64,000 nucleotides of DNA from Thermodesulfobacteriota bacterium (GTDB taxonomy: Bacteria > Desulfobacterota > Syntrophorhabdia > Syntrophorhabdales > JANXAF01). Position numbers and translations under genes: made by a program. The stretch lies in the NCBI GenBank assembly GCA_025062045.1, contig JANXAF010000001.1, positions 205,256 through 269,255 of the forward strand, written 5' to 3'. The notes below the pieces were generated by a model. The model was given only the letters and a program-made list of their open reading frames with translations. It was not told the DNA's origin and ran no database searches. The first letter of the stretch is position 1, and every line of letters begins with the position of its first letter. Below, one piece after another: positions 17,519 through 25,772 of this stretch.

Positions 17519-17559
17519 GGGAGATTAATAGGTTTCTGCATGAGTAGTTGGGGATTATT

Positions 17560-20226
17560 ATGGGACATTTAAGGAGGATACTAGATCCCAAAACTATTCT
17601 CGTGGTCGGTGCAACAGACAGGGAAAACGCTCCGGGAAGTATCGCATTACAGAACCTGCTAAACTCGAAAGGGCGCGTCGTAATTCCTGTAAATCCAAGA
17701 AAAAAGGAGCTATTGGGAATCCCTTGCGCAAAAAGATTACAAGATGTCACAGAAAATGTCGATTTAGCAATAATTGCGACACCCTTCGACACCTTACCTA
17801 GGGTAGTTGAGGAGTGTGGCAGGCTTGGAGTCGCCGGAGCCATTATCATCTCATCCTCAGATCACGCAGAAAAGCCAAAAGAAACTGTTATTGAAAACCA
17901 GTTGGTAGAGATTAGCAAGAGGTACGGAATAAGGATAATCGGACCGAACTGTTTGGGTATCATAAGACCATCTATCGGTCTTAATACTTCCATATTTAAC
18001 ATGATGCCAGAAAAAGGTGGAGTTGCTTTCATCACTCAAAGTACAGGGATGTCTTACGCATTTCTCAAGTGGGGTATCCAGTCAAACATTGGGTTTTCTG
18101 TTTTTGCCTCCCTAGGGTCGATGATAGATGTGGATTTCGGTGAAATGATAGATTTCCTTGGAGAGGACCAGTATACCCGAAGTATAGTCATCTACATGGA
18201 AGAGAAAATTGGCAATGTGAAGAGATTTGTAAGTGCCGCACGAGGATTCGCAAAAAATAAGCCTATCATCGTCCTGAAACCAAGAAAGACTCAAGAGGAG
18301 TGTAAAAATCCTCGCACATACACTTCGTCCGTTCTTGAGAGGGAAAAGATATACGATGCCGTCTTCAAAAGACTCGGGATATTACGAGTTAAGGAGGCAA
18401 GAGATCTATTTAACCTTGCCGCTGTTTTACACTCAAAGAGGCTTCCCTCCGGTCCCCGGTTGCTTGTCCTTACAAATACATCTGGATCCGGGTTGATGGC
18501 CCTTGATGCTTTAAAGGACCTCGGTGGCGAACCAGCAATTATATCAGAGGAAATTCATATGAGACTCAGAGACGAAGTGGGACCGTGGGTGCAAAGGGGT
18601 CTTTTTGTGGATCTTTTAAGGGATGCGGACGAATTTAGGTATAGACGGGCCTTGGAGCTCTGTCTTAAAGAGAAGAATGCGGACGGGATTCTGCTTATAT
18701 ATGCACCGCAGTATCATATAGATTCCACGTCTTTTGCCAAAGCCATTTCAGAGAGTTTAAAAAACACCTCGAAGCCTGTGATCGTCTGTTTTTTTTGTGG
18801 AGAAAACAAGGAAATAAAGGATATCCTTCTGAAAAGTAATATCCCGACCTATGACACACCGGAAGAGGCTGTAAGAACTTACCTCTACATGCACAGATAC
18901 GAAAAAAACTTAAGATCCCTTTATGAAACGCCGAAGGACCTATCCGTTGATGAGATACCCCCGTCATTCAACCTAAAAATAACGATAAGACAGTTCTTGA
19001 AAGAGGGCGTAACCGTCCTAACAGATGAAGAGTCTCAAAAGTTTTTGGAGTGTTTTGGAATTCCAACGCTAAGGACGTATTTGGCAAACTCTATAGAGGA
19101 AGCTTTGATGTATGCGAAAGACATAGGGTTTCCCGTCGTTATAAAAGTTTCGTCCCCGGATACAATTCACAGGGCCGACTTTGGAGGTGTTATAGTAGAT
19201 ATAAACTCTGAATCAGAACTTCGCATTTCGTACGAAAAGATCCTGCAAAGGATGAAACAGGTCCATCCAGACGCTAGAATAAGAGGGGTGGCTATCCAGA
19301 AGATGGTTGAAAAAATAGACTACGAACTCATGCTTGGAGTAAAGAAGGATCCGGAGTTTGGCTCTATAATCATCTTTGGGATGAGCGGTGTTGGGATTAA
19401 AGTATTTAGGGATTTCTCAATCGGCCTTCCCCCGCTAAACCAGACGTTAGCAAAAAGACTGATTGAAGATACCCAAGTATACAAGATGCTACATGGTTAT
19501 GGGGATAAGCCCCCGGCAGATATCGAACAACTCGAAACGATAATAGTGAGCTTTTCTAATCTTGTAACGCAGTTTCCAGAGATTCTTGAGATGGACATAA
19601 ATCCCCTTGCCATCTCCGATGGTAAAGCGTACGCCCTAGATGCACGAATCGTTCTCGACGAGACTGCTATCAATGGCCATCAGGCAAATACTCATCTTAT
19701 CATCGCTCCCTATCCCACAAGATATGTGGTCCAGACGACGCTCAAAGACGGAACAAGAGTAACTTTGAGGCCTATAAAACCGGAAGACGAGCCACTAGAA
19801 AGAGAGATGCTCCTTAGTGTGTCCGAAGAAACCCTAAGGGGAAGATTCTTTACTGTGCTAAAGGATATAAGCAGGGAGATGTTAATCAAATTCTGCCACA
19901 TCGATTATGATAGGGAAATGGCAATAGTGGCAGAAATTTCGCAGAATAACAAAAGGAGGATCATTGGTATAGGGAGGCTCATTGTGGATCCAGACTATGA
20001 AAGAGGGGAATGTGCTGTTATCGTCCATGACGAATTCCAAAGAAAAGGTCTCGGACTTCGATTGATGGATATGCTTCTTAGAGTCGCAGAGGAAAAAAAA
20101 TTAACCGAGGTCTACGCTTACGTCATGTCGACGAATAAGAAGATGTTAAACCTCGCAAAAAAGATGGGCTTTAAGATTGAGCCTTTGCCGGATAATTTAT
20201 GCCTCATCACAGTTAAGCTCACGTAA
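17560..20226 (+). CDS. ADP-forming acyl-CoA synthetase fused to GNAT acetyltransferase (Pat-like)
   Basis: About 888 residues. Order of domains: CoA-binding Rossmann domain (LDPKTILVVGATDRENAPGS), succinyl-CoA ligase-like domains (FITQSTGMSYAFLKWG; TNTSGSGLMALDALKDLGG), ATP-grasp domain (SQKFLECFGIPTLRTYLAN; GFPVVIKVSSPDTIHRADFGG; EMDINPLAIS), and a C-terminal GNAT domain (AVIVHDEFQRKGLGLRLMDML, the acetyl-CoA-binding motif). This layout is shared with protein acetyltransferases of the Pat/YfiQ group and with true ADP-forming acetyl-CoA synthetases. Whether it still makes ATP from acetyl-CoA or only acetylates protein lysines cannot be settled by eye. The ATG at 17560 after GGGG is preferred to TTG 17548. 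Confidence 0.88.
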   Translation: MGHLRRILDPKTILVVGATDRENAPGSIALQNLLNSKGRVVIPVNPRKKELLGIPCAKRLQDVTENVDLAIIATPFDTLPRVVEECGRLGVAGAIIISSSDHAEKPKETVIENQLVEISKRYGIRIIGPNCLGIIRPSIGLNTSIFNMMPEKGGVAFITQSTGMSYAFLKWGIQSNIGFSVFASLGSMIDVDFGEMIDFLGEDQYTRSIVIYMEEKIGNVKRFVSAARGFAKNKPIIVLKPRKTQEECKNPRTYTSSVLEREKIYDAVFKRLGILRVKEARDLFNLAAVLHSKRLPSGPRLLVLTNTSGSGLMALDALKDLGGEPAIISEEIHMRLRDEVGPWVQRGLFVDLLRDADEFRYRRALELCLKEKNADGILLIYAPQYHIDSTSFAKAISESLKNTSKPVIVCFFCGENKEIKDILLKSNIPTYDTPEEAVRTYLYMHRYEKNLRSLYETPKDLSVDEIPPSFNLKITIRQFLKEGVTVLTDEESQKFLECFGIPTLRTYLANSIEEALMYAKDIGFPVVIKVSSPDTIHRADFGGVIVDINSESELRISYEKILQRMKQVHPDARIRGVAIQKMVEKIDYELMLGVKKDPEFGSIIIFGMSGVGIKVFRDFSIGLPPLNQTLAKRLIEDTQVYKMLHGYGDKPPADIEQLETIIVSFSNLVTQFPEILEMDINPLAISDGKAYALDARIVLDETAINGHQANTHLIIAPYPTRYVVQTTLKDGTRVTLRPIKPEDEPLEREMLLSVSEETLRGRFFTVLKDISREMLIKFCHIDYDREMAIVAEISQNNKRRIIGIGRLIVDPDYERGECAVIVHDEFQRKGLGLRLMDMLLRVAEEKKLTEVYAYVMSTNKKMLNLAKKMGFKIEPLPDNLCLITVKLT

Positions 20227-20232
20227 GGTTCT

Positions 20233-20463
20233 CTATTTTTCTTTCTCATCCTTCTTTTTTTCTCCCCCATCAGCCATAGTAAAACCGAGCCGCCTGTCAA
20301 AAACGATGACCTCTTCTTTTCCAACTCTTCTTGCTAAATGTCTCTCCCTCAGAATCTTTATTCCACCTTTGATTATTCCAAAAAGGGGAATACCCACAAT
20401 AAAAACGTACGCTACCGCTAAAACCAAAACCGCAAAACCCAGTATTACCATTGTGCTTAACAT
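20233..20463 (-). CDS. Small membrane protein with LGFTMADGGE tail (paralogue 1)
   Basis: 76 residues: one long hydrophobic N-terminal segment (residues 5-33, ending in GIPLFGII), then a basic stretch, then LGFTMADGGE at 59-68 and a Lys/Glu-rich tail. The ATG at 20463 follows a perfect AGGAGGTGAT sequence; the GTG at 20472 would overlap that site. It is clearly homologous to the small protein at 24423-24635, with the same single-helix design and an identical ten-residue tail motif. It has its own sigma54 promoter. I do not recognise the family and assign no function. It is the last gene of the redox module and ends 6 nt from the convergent acyl-CoA synthetase gene. Confidence 0.75.
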   Translation of the reverse strand: MLSTMVILGFAVLVLAVAYVFIVGIPLFGIIKGGIKILRERHLARRVGKEEVIVFDRRLGFTMADGGEKKKDEKEK

Positions 20464-20487
20464 ATCTATCACCTCCTAAAGAAAAAA

Positions 20488-20503
20488 AGCAATAACCATG
20501 CCA
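20488..20503 (-). promoter_or_regulatory. Sigma54 (-24/-12) promoter of small membrane protein 1
   Basis: On the minus strand TGGCATGGTTATTGCT matches the sigma54 consensus TGGCAYRNNNNTTGCW at every fixed position, with exact GG-to-GC spacing. The predicted start near 20477 gives a 14-nt leader that just holds the Shine-Dalgarno. An NtrC-type activator is encoded 0.9 kb away. Confidence 0.8.
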
Positions 20504-20700
20504 ATTTTATTTGCTCGATTTTCAATCCTTTCTGGAAATTCAGAAGGCAAATTTACTAATGGTTTGTTGAATTATTCTGCACAAAAAGGCAAAAATCAAA
20601 ACTACTCGGCGTTTAAACGTGTAGAATATTTCAACATCGTCTAATTTTTCAGTTCTCTGGAGGGAAAGGAGTTAATACTCCTCTCCCATCTTGTAAGTTC

Positions 20701-21336
20701 CTACTTTTTTGCCTTTTTTTCGTGGCAGGCAGTACACTTTAGGGGACCCTTGCCAGCCTTCTTATGGCAGGACAAACACAAGCCGTGGTAAGCACCTTTT
20801 AGTCCCACAGATACTTTAGCACCTTCGTACTTGTATATGTCCTTCGCCGGATGGCAAGGAGTACAGTTATAGGTTATACCCTCGTCTTTGTGATGGCACT
20901 CTTTACACCCTTGGACGATATTTATGTGCTTTCCGTGGGGAAAAGAGACTGGATTGTAAAGCTTAGAAAGTTGAGAAAGTGTAAGAACATCGTATTTCTT
21001 TACAGGAGAACCATGGCATTCTTTACACGTTGTAGGTCCAGCCATCTCTTTATGGCACTTTATACAGAGCCCGTGATAAGCCTCTCTTAAGGCAATCTTT
21101 ATATTTCCCTTACCATCCTTCGTATGGCATGCGGTACACGGAGGCGTTTTGTCCCCACTGAAATGGTGGCACTTTTTACAGTCTCCTTCAGCTATCTCCA
21201 TGTGTTTGTCGTGTGTGAATTTTACCGGTGGGTAGACTTTTGCGATTTTGTCGATCCGAATTATGTCTTGAGCATAACCAATTAATACACCCACAACGAG
21301 GAGAACCAATACGATTCCAAAGAAAGACCTTCTCAT
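20701..21336 (-). CDS. Octahaem c3/c7-type cytochrome
   Basis: About 211 residues with an N-terminal signal or anchor (MRRSFFGIVLVLLVVGVLIG). It holds eight CXXCH haem sites: CKKCH, CTACH, CIKCH, CKECH, CKECH, CTPCH, CLSCH, CTACH. The protein is an internal tandem repeat: each half begins with KxYxPVxFxHxKH and ends with a haem-rich segment containing AYHGLC, so it is two tetrahaem class III-like modules in one chain. It should carry electrons in the periplasm. ATG 21336 follows GGAGGT and is preferred to TTG 21348. It lies 14 nt after the NtrC-type regulator gene and is presumably co-transcribed with the sensor pair. Confidence 0.9.
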   Translation of the reverse strand: MRRSFFGIVLVLLVVGVLIGYAQDIIRIDKIAKVYPPVKFTHDKHMEIAEGDCKKCHHFSGDKTPPCTACHTKDGKGNIKIALREAYHGLCIKCHKEMAGPTTCKECHGSPVKKYDVLTLSQLSKLYNPVSFPHGKHINIVQGCKECHHKDEGITYNCTPCHPAKDIYKYEGAKVSVGLKGAYHGLCLSCHKKAGKGPLKCTACHEKKAKK

Positions 21337-21350
21337 CGCCACCTCCAACT

Positions 21351-22697
21351 TTAGGATTGTTTCAGATTATACTTCTTTATCTTGTTATAAAGAGTCGCCC
21401 TGTCTATCCCCAAAATCTCTGCCGATCTCTGGATATTCCAGTCGTTTTCCTTAAGAACCCTCAAAATATGCTCCCTTTCAACGGACCTCAACGTTTTGTC
21501 AGGAAGGTTGAAATACTCTTCATCCTTATCCAAAACCCCTATATCTTCCTTTCTTATTATGTTGTCCTTACAAACGACCATCGCCCTTTCGATCACGTTC
21601 TCTAATTCTCTTACATTTCCTGGCCAGTTGTACTTAACTAGCATCTTCATTGCGTCCTCAGAAACTTTCTGCACGTTCTTTTTGAGCTCCACGTTAAACT
21701 TTTCAATAAAATGGTTGACAAGTACGGGAATGTCCTCCTTTCTTTCCCTAAGTGGAGGAATCTCAATCGTTATCACGTTAAGTCTATAGTATAGGTCTTC
21801 TCTAAACTTTCCCTCGTGAACGAGCTTTTTTAGGTCCCTATTTGTTGCAGCAATTATTCTCACGTCGAGTTTTATAGGTTTTTCACCTCCGACCCTTACT
21901 ATCTCTTTTTCCTGGATTACCCTAAGTAAGCTCAATTGGAGTTTAGGGCTTATGTCCCCTATTTCGTCCAAAAATATGGTACCCTTGTCAGCAATTTCGA
22001 ACTTTCCCTTCTTTTGCGCAATGGCGTCGGTAAACGCCCCTTTCTCATGGCCGAAAAGTTCACTTTCTAGGAGTGTCTCGGGCAACGCAACACATGAGAC
22101 AGCCACAAAAGGGTATTTCGCCCTTGGTCCTTCGTTGTGTATAGCTCTGGCTAAAAGTTCCTTCCCTGTCCCGCTCTCGCCAAGGATTAACACGTTGGAA
22201 CTGCTATTGGCTATGGTCTTTGCAAATTCAAAGATCTTTTGCATCTTATGGCTTTTACTTACAAGATCATGGAACCTGTACTGCTCTTCCAACCTCTTCC
22301 GGAGGTAGGTCACCTCTTTTACCAGACTTTGGCTCTCTATAAGTCTCTGAATCAAAAGAGAGATCTCCTCCGGGTTACAAGGTTTTACAAGGTAGTCATA
22401 GGCTCCCATTTTTATGGCCTGTACAGCCGTATGAACAGTGGCATAGGCTGTGATCATTATTACTTTGGTTTCCGGAGTGACCTCTTTCATTCTTTCCATA
22501 AGCTCTAGCCCATCCATCTTGGGCATCTTGAGGTCTATTATGGCTATATCGTAGGGCTTTTCCCTCATCTTGGCCAACGCCTGAAATCCATCCTCCGCAG
22601 TATCCACCTTATAACCATCATCAAGAAGCCACTCCTTTAGAGATTCCCTAACTATTTCTTCGTCGTCCACAACCAAAATGCTGATATCCTTGTCCAT
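21351..22697 (-). CDS. NtrC-type sigma54-dependent response regulator
   Basis: 448 residues: receiver domain with phospho-acceptor Asp55 (AIIDLKMPKMDG), AAA+ sigma54-interaction domain with Walker A GESGTGKE and the sigma54-contacting loop GAFTDA (usual form GAFTGA), and a C-terminal Fis-type HTH (WNIQRSAEILGIDRATLYNKI). It activates sigma54 promoters when phosphorylated by its partner kinase. The kinase gene is 13 nt upstream in the same operon. Two sigma54 promoters flank this module (20488-20503 and 25566-25581), which are the obvious targets (inference). Confidence 0.95.
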   Translation of the reverse strand: MDKDISILVVDDEEIVRESLKEWLLDDGYKVDTAEDGFQALAKMREKPYDIAIIDLKMPKMDGLELMERMKEVTPETKVIMITAYATVHTAVQAIKMGAYDYLVKPCNPEEISLLIQRLIESQSLVKEVTYLRKRLEEQYRFHDLVSKSHKMQKIFEFAKTIANSSSNVLILGESGTGKELLARAIHNEGPRAKYPFVAVSCVALPETLLESELFGHEKGAFTDAIAQKKGKFEIADKGTIFLDEIGDISPKLQLSLLRVIQEKEIVRVGGEKPIKLDVRIIAATNRDLKKLVHEGKFREDLYYRLNVITIEIPPLRERKEDIPVLVNHFIEKFNVELKKNVQKVSEDAMKMLVKYNWPGNVRELENVIERAMVVCKDNIIRKEDIGVLDKDEEYFNLPDKTLRSVEREHILRVLKENDWNIQRSAEILGIDRATLYNKIKKYNLKQS

Positions 22698-22710
22698 CCT
22701 TTACCTCGTA

Positions 22711-24390
22711 TTAAGCTTCCGCTCTTTGTTCTTTCTGTTCCTTCTCAAGTCTTACGGGTAGTTTTACCGTGACTTTAGTTCCTTCTCCCTTTTTACTTTC
22801 AACGTTCAGATTGCCTTTATGGGCATTTACGATCCCATAAACTACAGAAAGGCCAAGTCCAGTCCCTTTCTCTTTTGTGGTAAAGAATGGGTCAAAAATC
22901 TTGTCCAGAAGCTCCTTTTCAATACCAACTCCCGTATCTTCGACCTCGATGAAGACCTTCTCCTCCTCCGCTAAAAAACCGGTTCTGACTTTCAGCCTAC
23001 CACCTTGTGGCATAGCCTCGCATGCGTTCATCAAAATATTCATAAGGACCTGCCGCATCTGTTGTGGGTCAGCTGTGATAAGTGGAATGTCGGAGTACTC
23101 TTTAACAACTTCTATGTTCTGCAATGAGATTTGGTTAGAAAGGAAATTGAGGGAATCATCGACAATATTGTTAAGATTTACGTCAAACTTTAAGGAAGGT
23201 TCCCTCTGTCTTGCAAAATCAAGCAAATTTCTAACAATGGAGCTACACCTCTCTGTCTCTCTAATCATCGTCGTGAGGTATCCTTTTATTTTCTGTATCT
23301 CCTCTTGAGAGAGTCCATCCCTTGCGAGTCTTTTCTCGATAAGCTTAGTGTACGTTAGAATCCCGTTTAAAGGATTGTTTATCTCGTGGGCTATAGTAGC
23401 TGAGAGTTTTCCTATTGAGGCGAGCTTTTCCGATTGAATGATCTGTAACTGTGCAGCCTTTAACTCTTTCGTCCTCTCTTCAACCTTCTCTTCCAAAGTA
23501 CGGATAAGTTCCTTAATTTCCTCATCTGCTTTTTTTAGCCTTTCTGTCATCTTCCTGAATGAGAGTGCGAGTTCTCCAATCTCATCGTAACTCCTTACCG
23601 GAATTTCACAGTTGAAGTCCCCTTCCGCTATCTTTCTTGTTGCTTTTACGAGCTCTTTTACCGGCCGATTAACGCTTCTAAAGATGGCGCCAATGATAAT
23701 CGTAGAAATGGCAAATATCGTGACAACACCAAAAAAGAGAAACTTTCTTTTGGCTTCCTCGATCTTTCTATGGGTGTTTTCGATGGAAAGGACTATATCT
23801 AGAACCCCCAAAACCTTCTGTCCGGGGGGATGGTAGTGGCAAGAGGCATTGTAACATTCAGGCTCGTTATAAATAGGGTTTATGATGCCTAAACTCCTCT
23901 CACCGTCTACCTGGAATATCCTCGTCCTTTTAGGTGTATCTAGCCTTTCTAGGGGCTGACCTGCCTGATGGCACACATAGCAAGCCTCAGCCTCTTTAGC
24001 CACCATTTTCCCTATCTCATCCTTGTCAGAGGAGAACATTATCTTTCCTTCTTTGTTGAAAATCCTAACCTTCTTTATACCTTCTTGGTGTCCGACCGTC
24101 TCAATCGAGTAATAGATCGCTTCGCGGTAGTTATGGAGCATGTCGAATTTTAAACTTTTCGTGAGGGTTTCGCTTAACTGCTTTGCTCCAAGAATGGCCT
24201 GATCGACCATCTCCCGCTCTTGGGTTTTAATATTGATGTATGTGAAGACCCCTATTACCAGAACGGCTATAAGGGCTACCCAGAAGGCAAGCCTAAATCC
24301 AAGACTTTTTATGAAAAAGTATCTCTGGATTCTTCTTATGGAATTTACCAATCTTCGAGATTTATACCATAGAGCTAAGGCCCATTTCAA
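22711..24390 (-). CDS. Sensor histidine kinase with periplasmic c-haem sites
   Basis: 559 residues. Transmembrane helix near residues 33-51, periplasmic sensor domain, second helix near 217-236, HAMP, HisKA with phospho-acceptor His335 (ATIAHEINNPLNG), and HATPase with GTGLGLSVVYG. The sensor domain contains a CYVCH site (Cys137, Cys140, His141) and a CX4CH site (Cys179, Cys184, His185, with His187 close by), so it probably binds c-type haem in the periplasm and senses redox state or a haem ligand. The start appears to be TTG, as no ATG precedes the first helix in frame. It precedes its response regulator and the cytochrome gene. Confidence 0.92.
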   Translation of the reverse strand: MKWALALWYKSRRLVNSIRRIQRYFFIKSLGFRLAFWVALIAVLVIGVFTYINIKTQEREMVDQAILGAKQLSETLTKSLKFDMLHNYREAIYYSIETVGHQEGIKKVRIFNKEGKIMFSSDKDEIGKMVAKEAEACYVCHQAGQPLERLDTPKRTRIFQVDGERSLGIINPIYNEPECYNASCHYHPPGQKVLGVLDIVLSIENTHRKIEEAKRKFLFFGVVTIFAISTIIIGAIFRSVNRPVKELVKATRKIAEGDFNCEIPVRSYDEIGELALSFRKMTERLKKADEEIKELIRTLEEKVEERTKELKAAQLQIIQSEKLASIGKLSATIAHEINNPLNGILTYTKLIEKRLARDGLSQEEIQKIKGYLTTMIRETERCSSIVRNLLDFARQREPSLKFDVNLNNIVDDSLNFLSNQISLQNIEVVKEYSDIPLITADPQQMRQVLMNILMNACEAMPQGGRLKVRTGFLAEEEKVFIEVEDTGVGIEKELLDKIFDPFFTTKEKGTGLGLSVVYGIVNAHKGNLNVESKKGEGTKVTVKLPVRLEKEQKEQRAEA

Positions 24391-24422
24391 TGACCTGCTT
24401 TTGTTCTCCTCTAGTTTCTCAC

Positions 24423-24635
24423 CTAGGATTTTGGTTCTCCACCATCGGCCATCGTAAAACCGAGTGCCTCTTCAAACCTCACACCTTCCAAATTGGCAAA
24501 TACAGGTTTTACTTCTTCCCTTAATGCAAATTTAGACAAACCTACAAAAACACCCGCAAGTGGTAGTATCACGACGAACAAATAAGCTATTCCAAAGACA
24601 GCCAAAGAAAGTATCATTACTACGAAGGGGTTCAT
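24423..24635 (-). CDS. Small membrane protein with LGFTMADGGE tail (paralogue 2)
   Basis: 70 residues: one hydrophobic segment (residues 4-34, with ILPLAGVFVG), then a charged region, and LGFTMADGGE at 58-67 close to the C-terminus. The ATG at 24635 follows a strong AAGGAGG site and lies directly after the stop of the GcvH-like gene; an upstream in-frame start at 24668 would overlap that gene and has no comparable site. It is a paralogue of the protein at 20233-20463. Function unknown; the shared tail probably faces the cytoplasm or periplasm as a binding motif (inference). Confidence 0.75.
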   Translation of the reverse strand: MNPFVVMILSLAVFGIAYLFVVILPLAGVFVGLSKFALREEVKPVFANLEGVRFEEALGFTMADGGEPKS

Positions 24636-24636
24636 G

Positions 24637-25545
24637 TTAAACCTCCTTTCCTTTAAGGAATCTTCCAACTATCTCTTTTATCCTGTCCTTCTCCACTATT
24701 CGAGCCCTTAAGTCCTTGGTGAGCTCTCCTCCGTCGACCATCGTTCTTAAACTACCTTCTCCAAGCAACTGCCGTAACTCTCCTATGTGTCTGTCGAGGA
24801 TCCTTTTCATCCCTTCCGCATCTAGAATTTCAAGATCGCCTTCTATTTTTACCTCCAAGATCCATCCGTATCCGTAAGGATCCAGATTTATCATGTTTGG
24901 AAATTCATAAAGCCTCTCGTTGACCCCTAAAACCTGCCCGGCAACCGGTGTGGGAACTTCAAATACTCCCTCCTTTAGCTTGAACCGAACTAGCCATTCA
25001 CCCGCTTGAATCCTGTCACCTTTTTCCCTTGTGAGGACTTGACTTACATCACCGAGGATGTACTGCGCGAAGTCATCTACACCGAGACGGAAAACACCAT
25101 CCTCCTTTTCAACCCAGATGTGATTTTGCAAGTATCTTTTTGCCTCATCGATTAGAAAGCCCTTATACCTGATTAAAGTCCGTTTTGTGTCCTTGCCGGC
25201 CATTCTTGTGTACACTGGGCAGGACTCATAACCACCTGTATTGCACGGTGAAGCCATAAGGTGGTTTGCGGCTATCTTCTTTAGAGGATAGGCCACACAG
25301 AAACTTATTACCTCAAAACCCACAAAGGGACAGATGTTTGAGTCTCTTTCGAGATTCATCTTCTCTCTATCAAAGAATGGACATTCTTTGTGTTTCTCTT
25401 TGAGGCAGAAGTTTTCAGTTTCTGAGATCCTCTCCACAGGCAACATCTTTCTTAGGGGGAAGTTCTTGCAGTAAATAACTTTCTCGTCTCTTAAGAGCGG
25501 ACATCTTGTCGTTTTTGCTTTTAATTCCTTGTCTCTCACTTTCAT
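24637..25545 (-). CDS. Cys-rich protein with GcvH-like domain lacking the lipoyl lysine
   Basis: 302 residues in two parts. Residues 1-112 hold two tandem four-Cys modules (Cys15/26/47/55 and Cys72/83/101/109) with matching spacing (11, about 20, 8) and matching neighbours (YPLKK/FPLRK, CPFF/CPVY), which suggest metal or Fe-S binding. Residues about 140-245 look like a GcvH (lipoyl carrier) fold: IWVEKEDGVFRLGVDDFAQ and NLDPYGYGWILEVK. Where GcvH has ESVKAA before SPVSG, this protein has KLKEGV before TPVAG, so the lipoylated Lys position is Glu. Near the C-terminus TMVDGGE (268-274) echoes the TMADGGE of the two small membrane proteins. Function unknown. First gene of the module, behind a sigma54 promoter. 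Confidence 0.82.
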   Translation of the reverse strand: MKVRDKELKAKTTRCPLLRDEKVIYCKNFPLRKMLPVERISETENFCLKEKHKECPFFDREKMNLERDSNICPFVGFEVISFCVAYPLKKIAANHLMASPCNTGGYESCPVYTRMAGKDTKRTLIRYKGFLIDEAKRYLQNHIWVEKEDGVFRLGVDDFAQYILGDVSQVLTREKGDRIQAGEWLVRFKLKEGVFEVPTPVAGQVLGVNERLYEFPNMINLDPYGYGWILEVKIEGDLEILDAEGMKRILDRHIGELRQLLGEGSLRTMVDGGELTKDLRARIVEKDRIKEIVGRFLKGKEV

Positions 25546-25565
25546 GCCCTCCTGTAATTTTTAGC

Positions 25566-25581
25566 TGCAAGGAATATGCCG
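25566..25581 (-). promoter_or_regulatory. Sigma54 (-24/-12) promoter of the redox module
   Basis: On the minus strand CGGCATATTCCTTGCA matches TGGCAYRNNNNTTGCW except at the first base, with exact GG-to-GC spacing. The start site would be near 25555, leaving a 10-nt leader with the Shine-Dalgarno CAGGAGGG before the ATG at 25545. Confidence 0.72.
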
Positions 25582-25772
25582 GATTCAATTAGCCTTTTTT
25601 GAGGAGAAAATAGGACAAGGACACTTTTTCTTCGTGTGGAACTTATAGACAGATTTTTTTGTTTCTTGTCAGTTGAGAATTGAAAGGTGTATAAATATTC
25701 ATCACAGTCTATTTTTTCAGCATCGATAAGGTTTACGTGAGTAAGTAAACTGTTCTTTTTTGTTTCGGAAAA

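Noticed and set aside
17447-17547. NrdR boxes upstream of nrdD
   Set aside because: AT-rich runs near 17480-17505 look a little like the NrdR motif but no pair with the right symmetry and spacing could be shown.
20640-20700. Terminator hairpin after the cytochrome gene
   Set aside because: A GGAAAGGAG/CTCCTCTCC stem exists with one mismatch (a G-U pair on the minus-strand RNA), but no T run follows it on the relevant strand.
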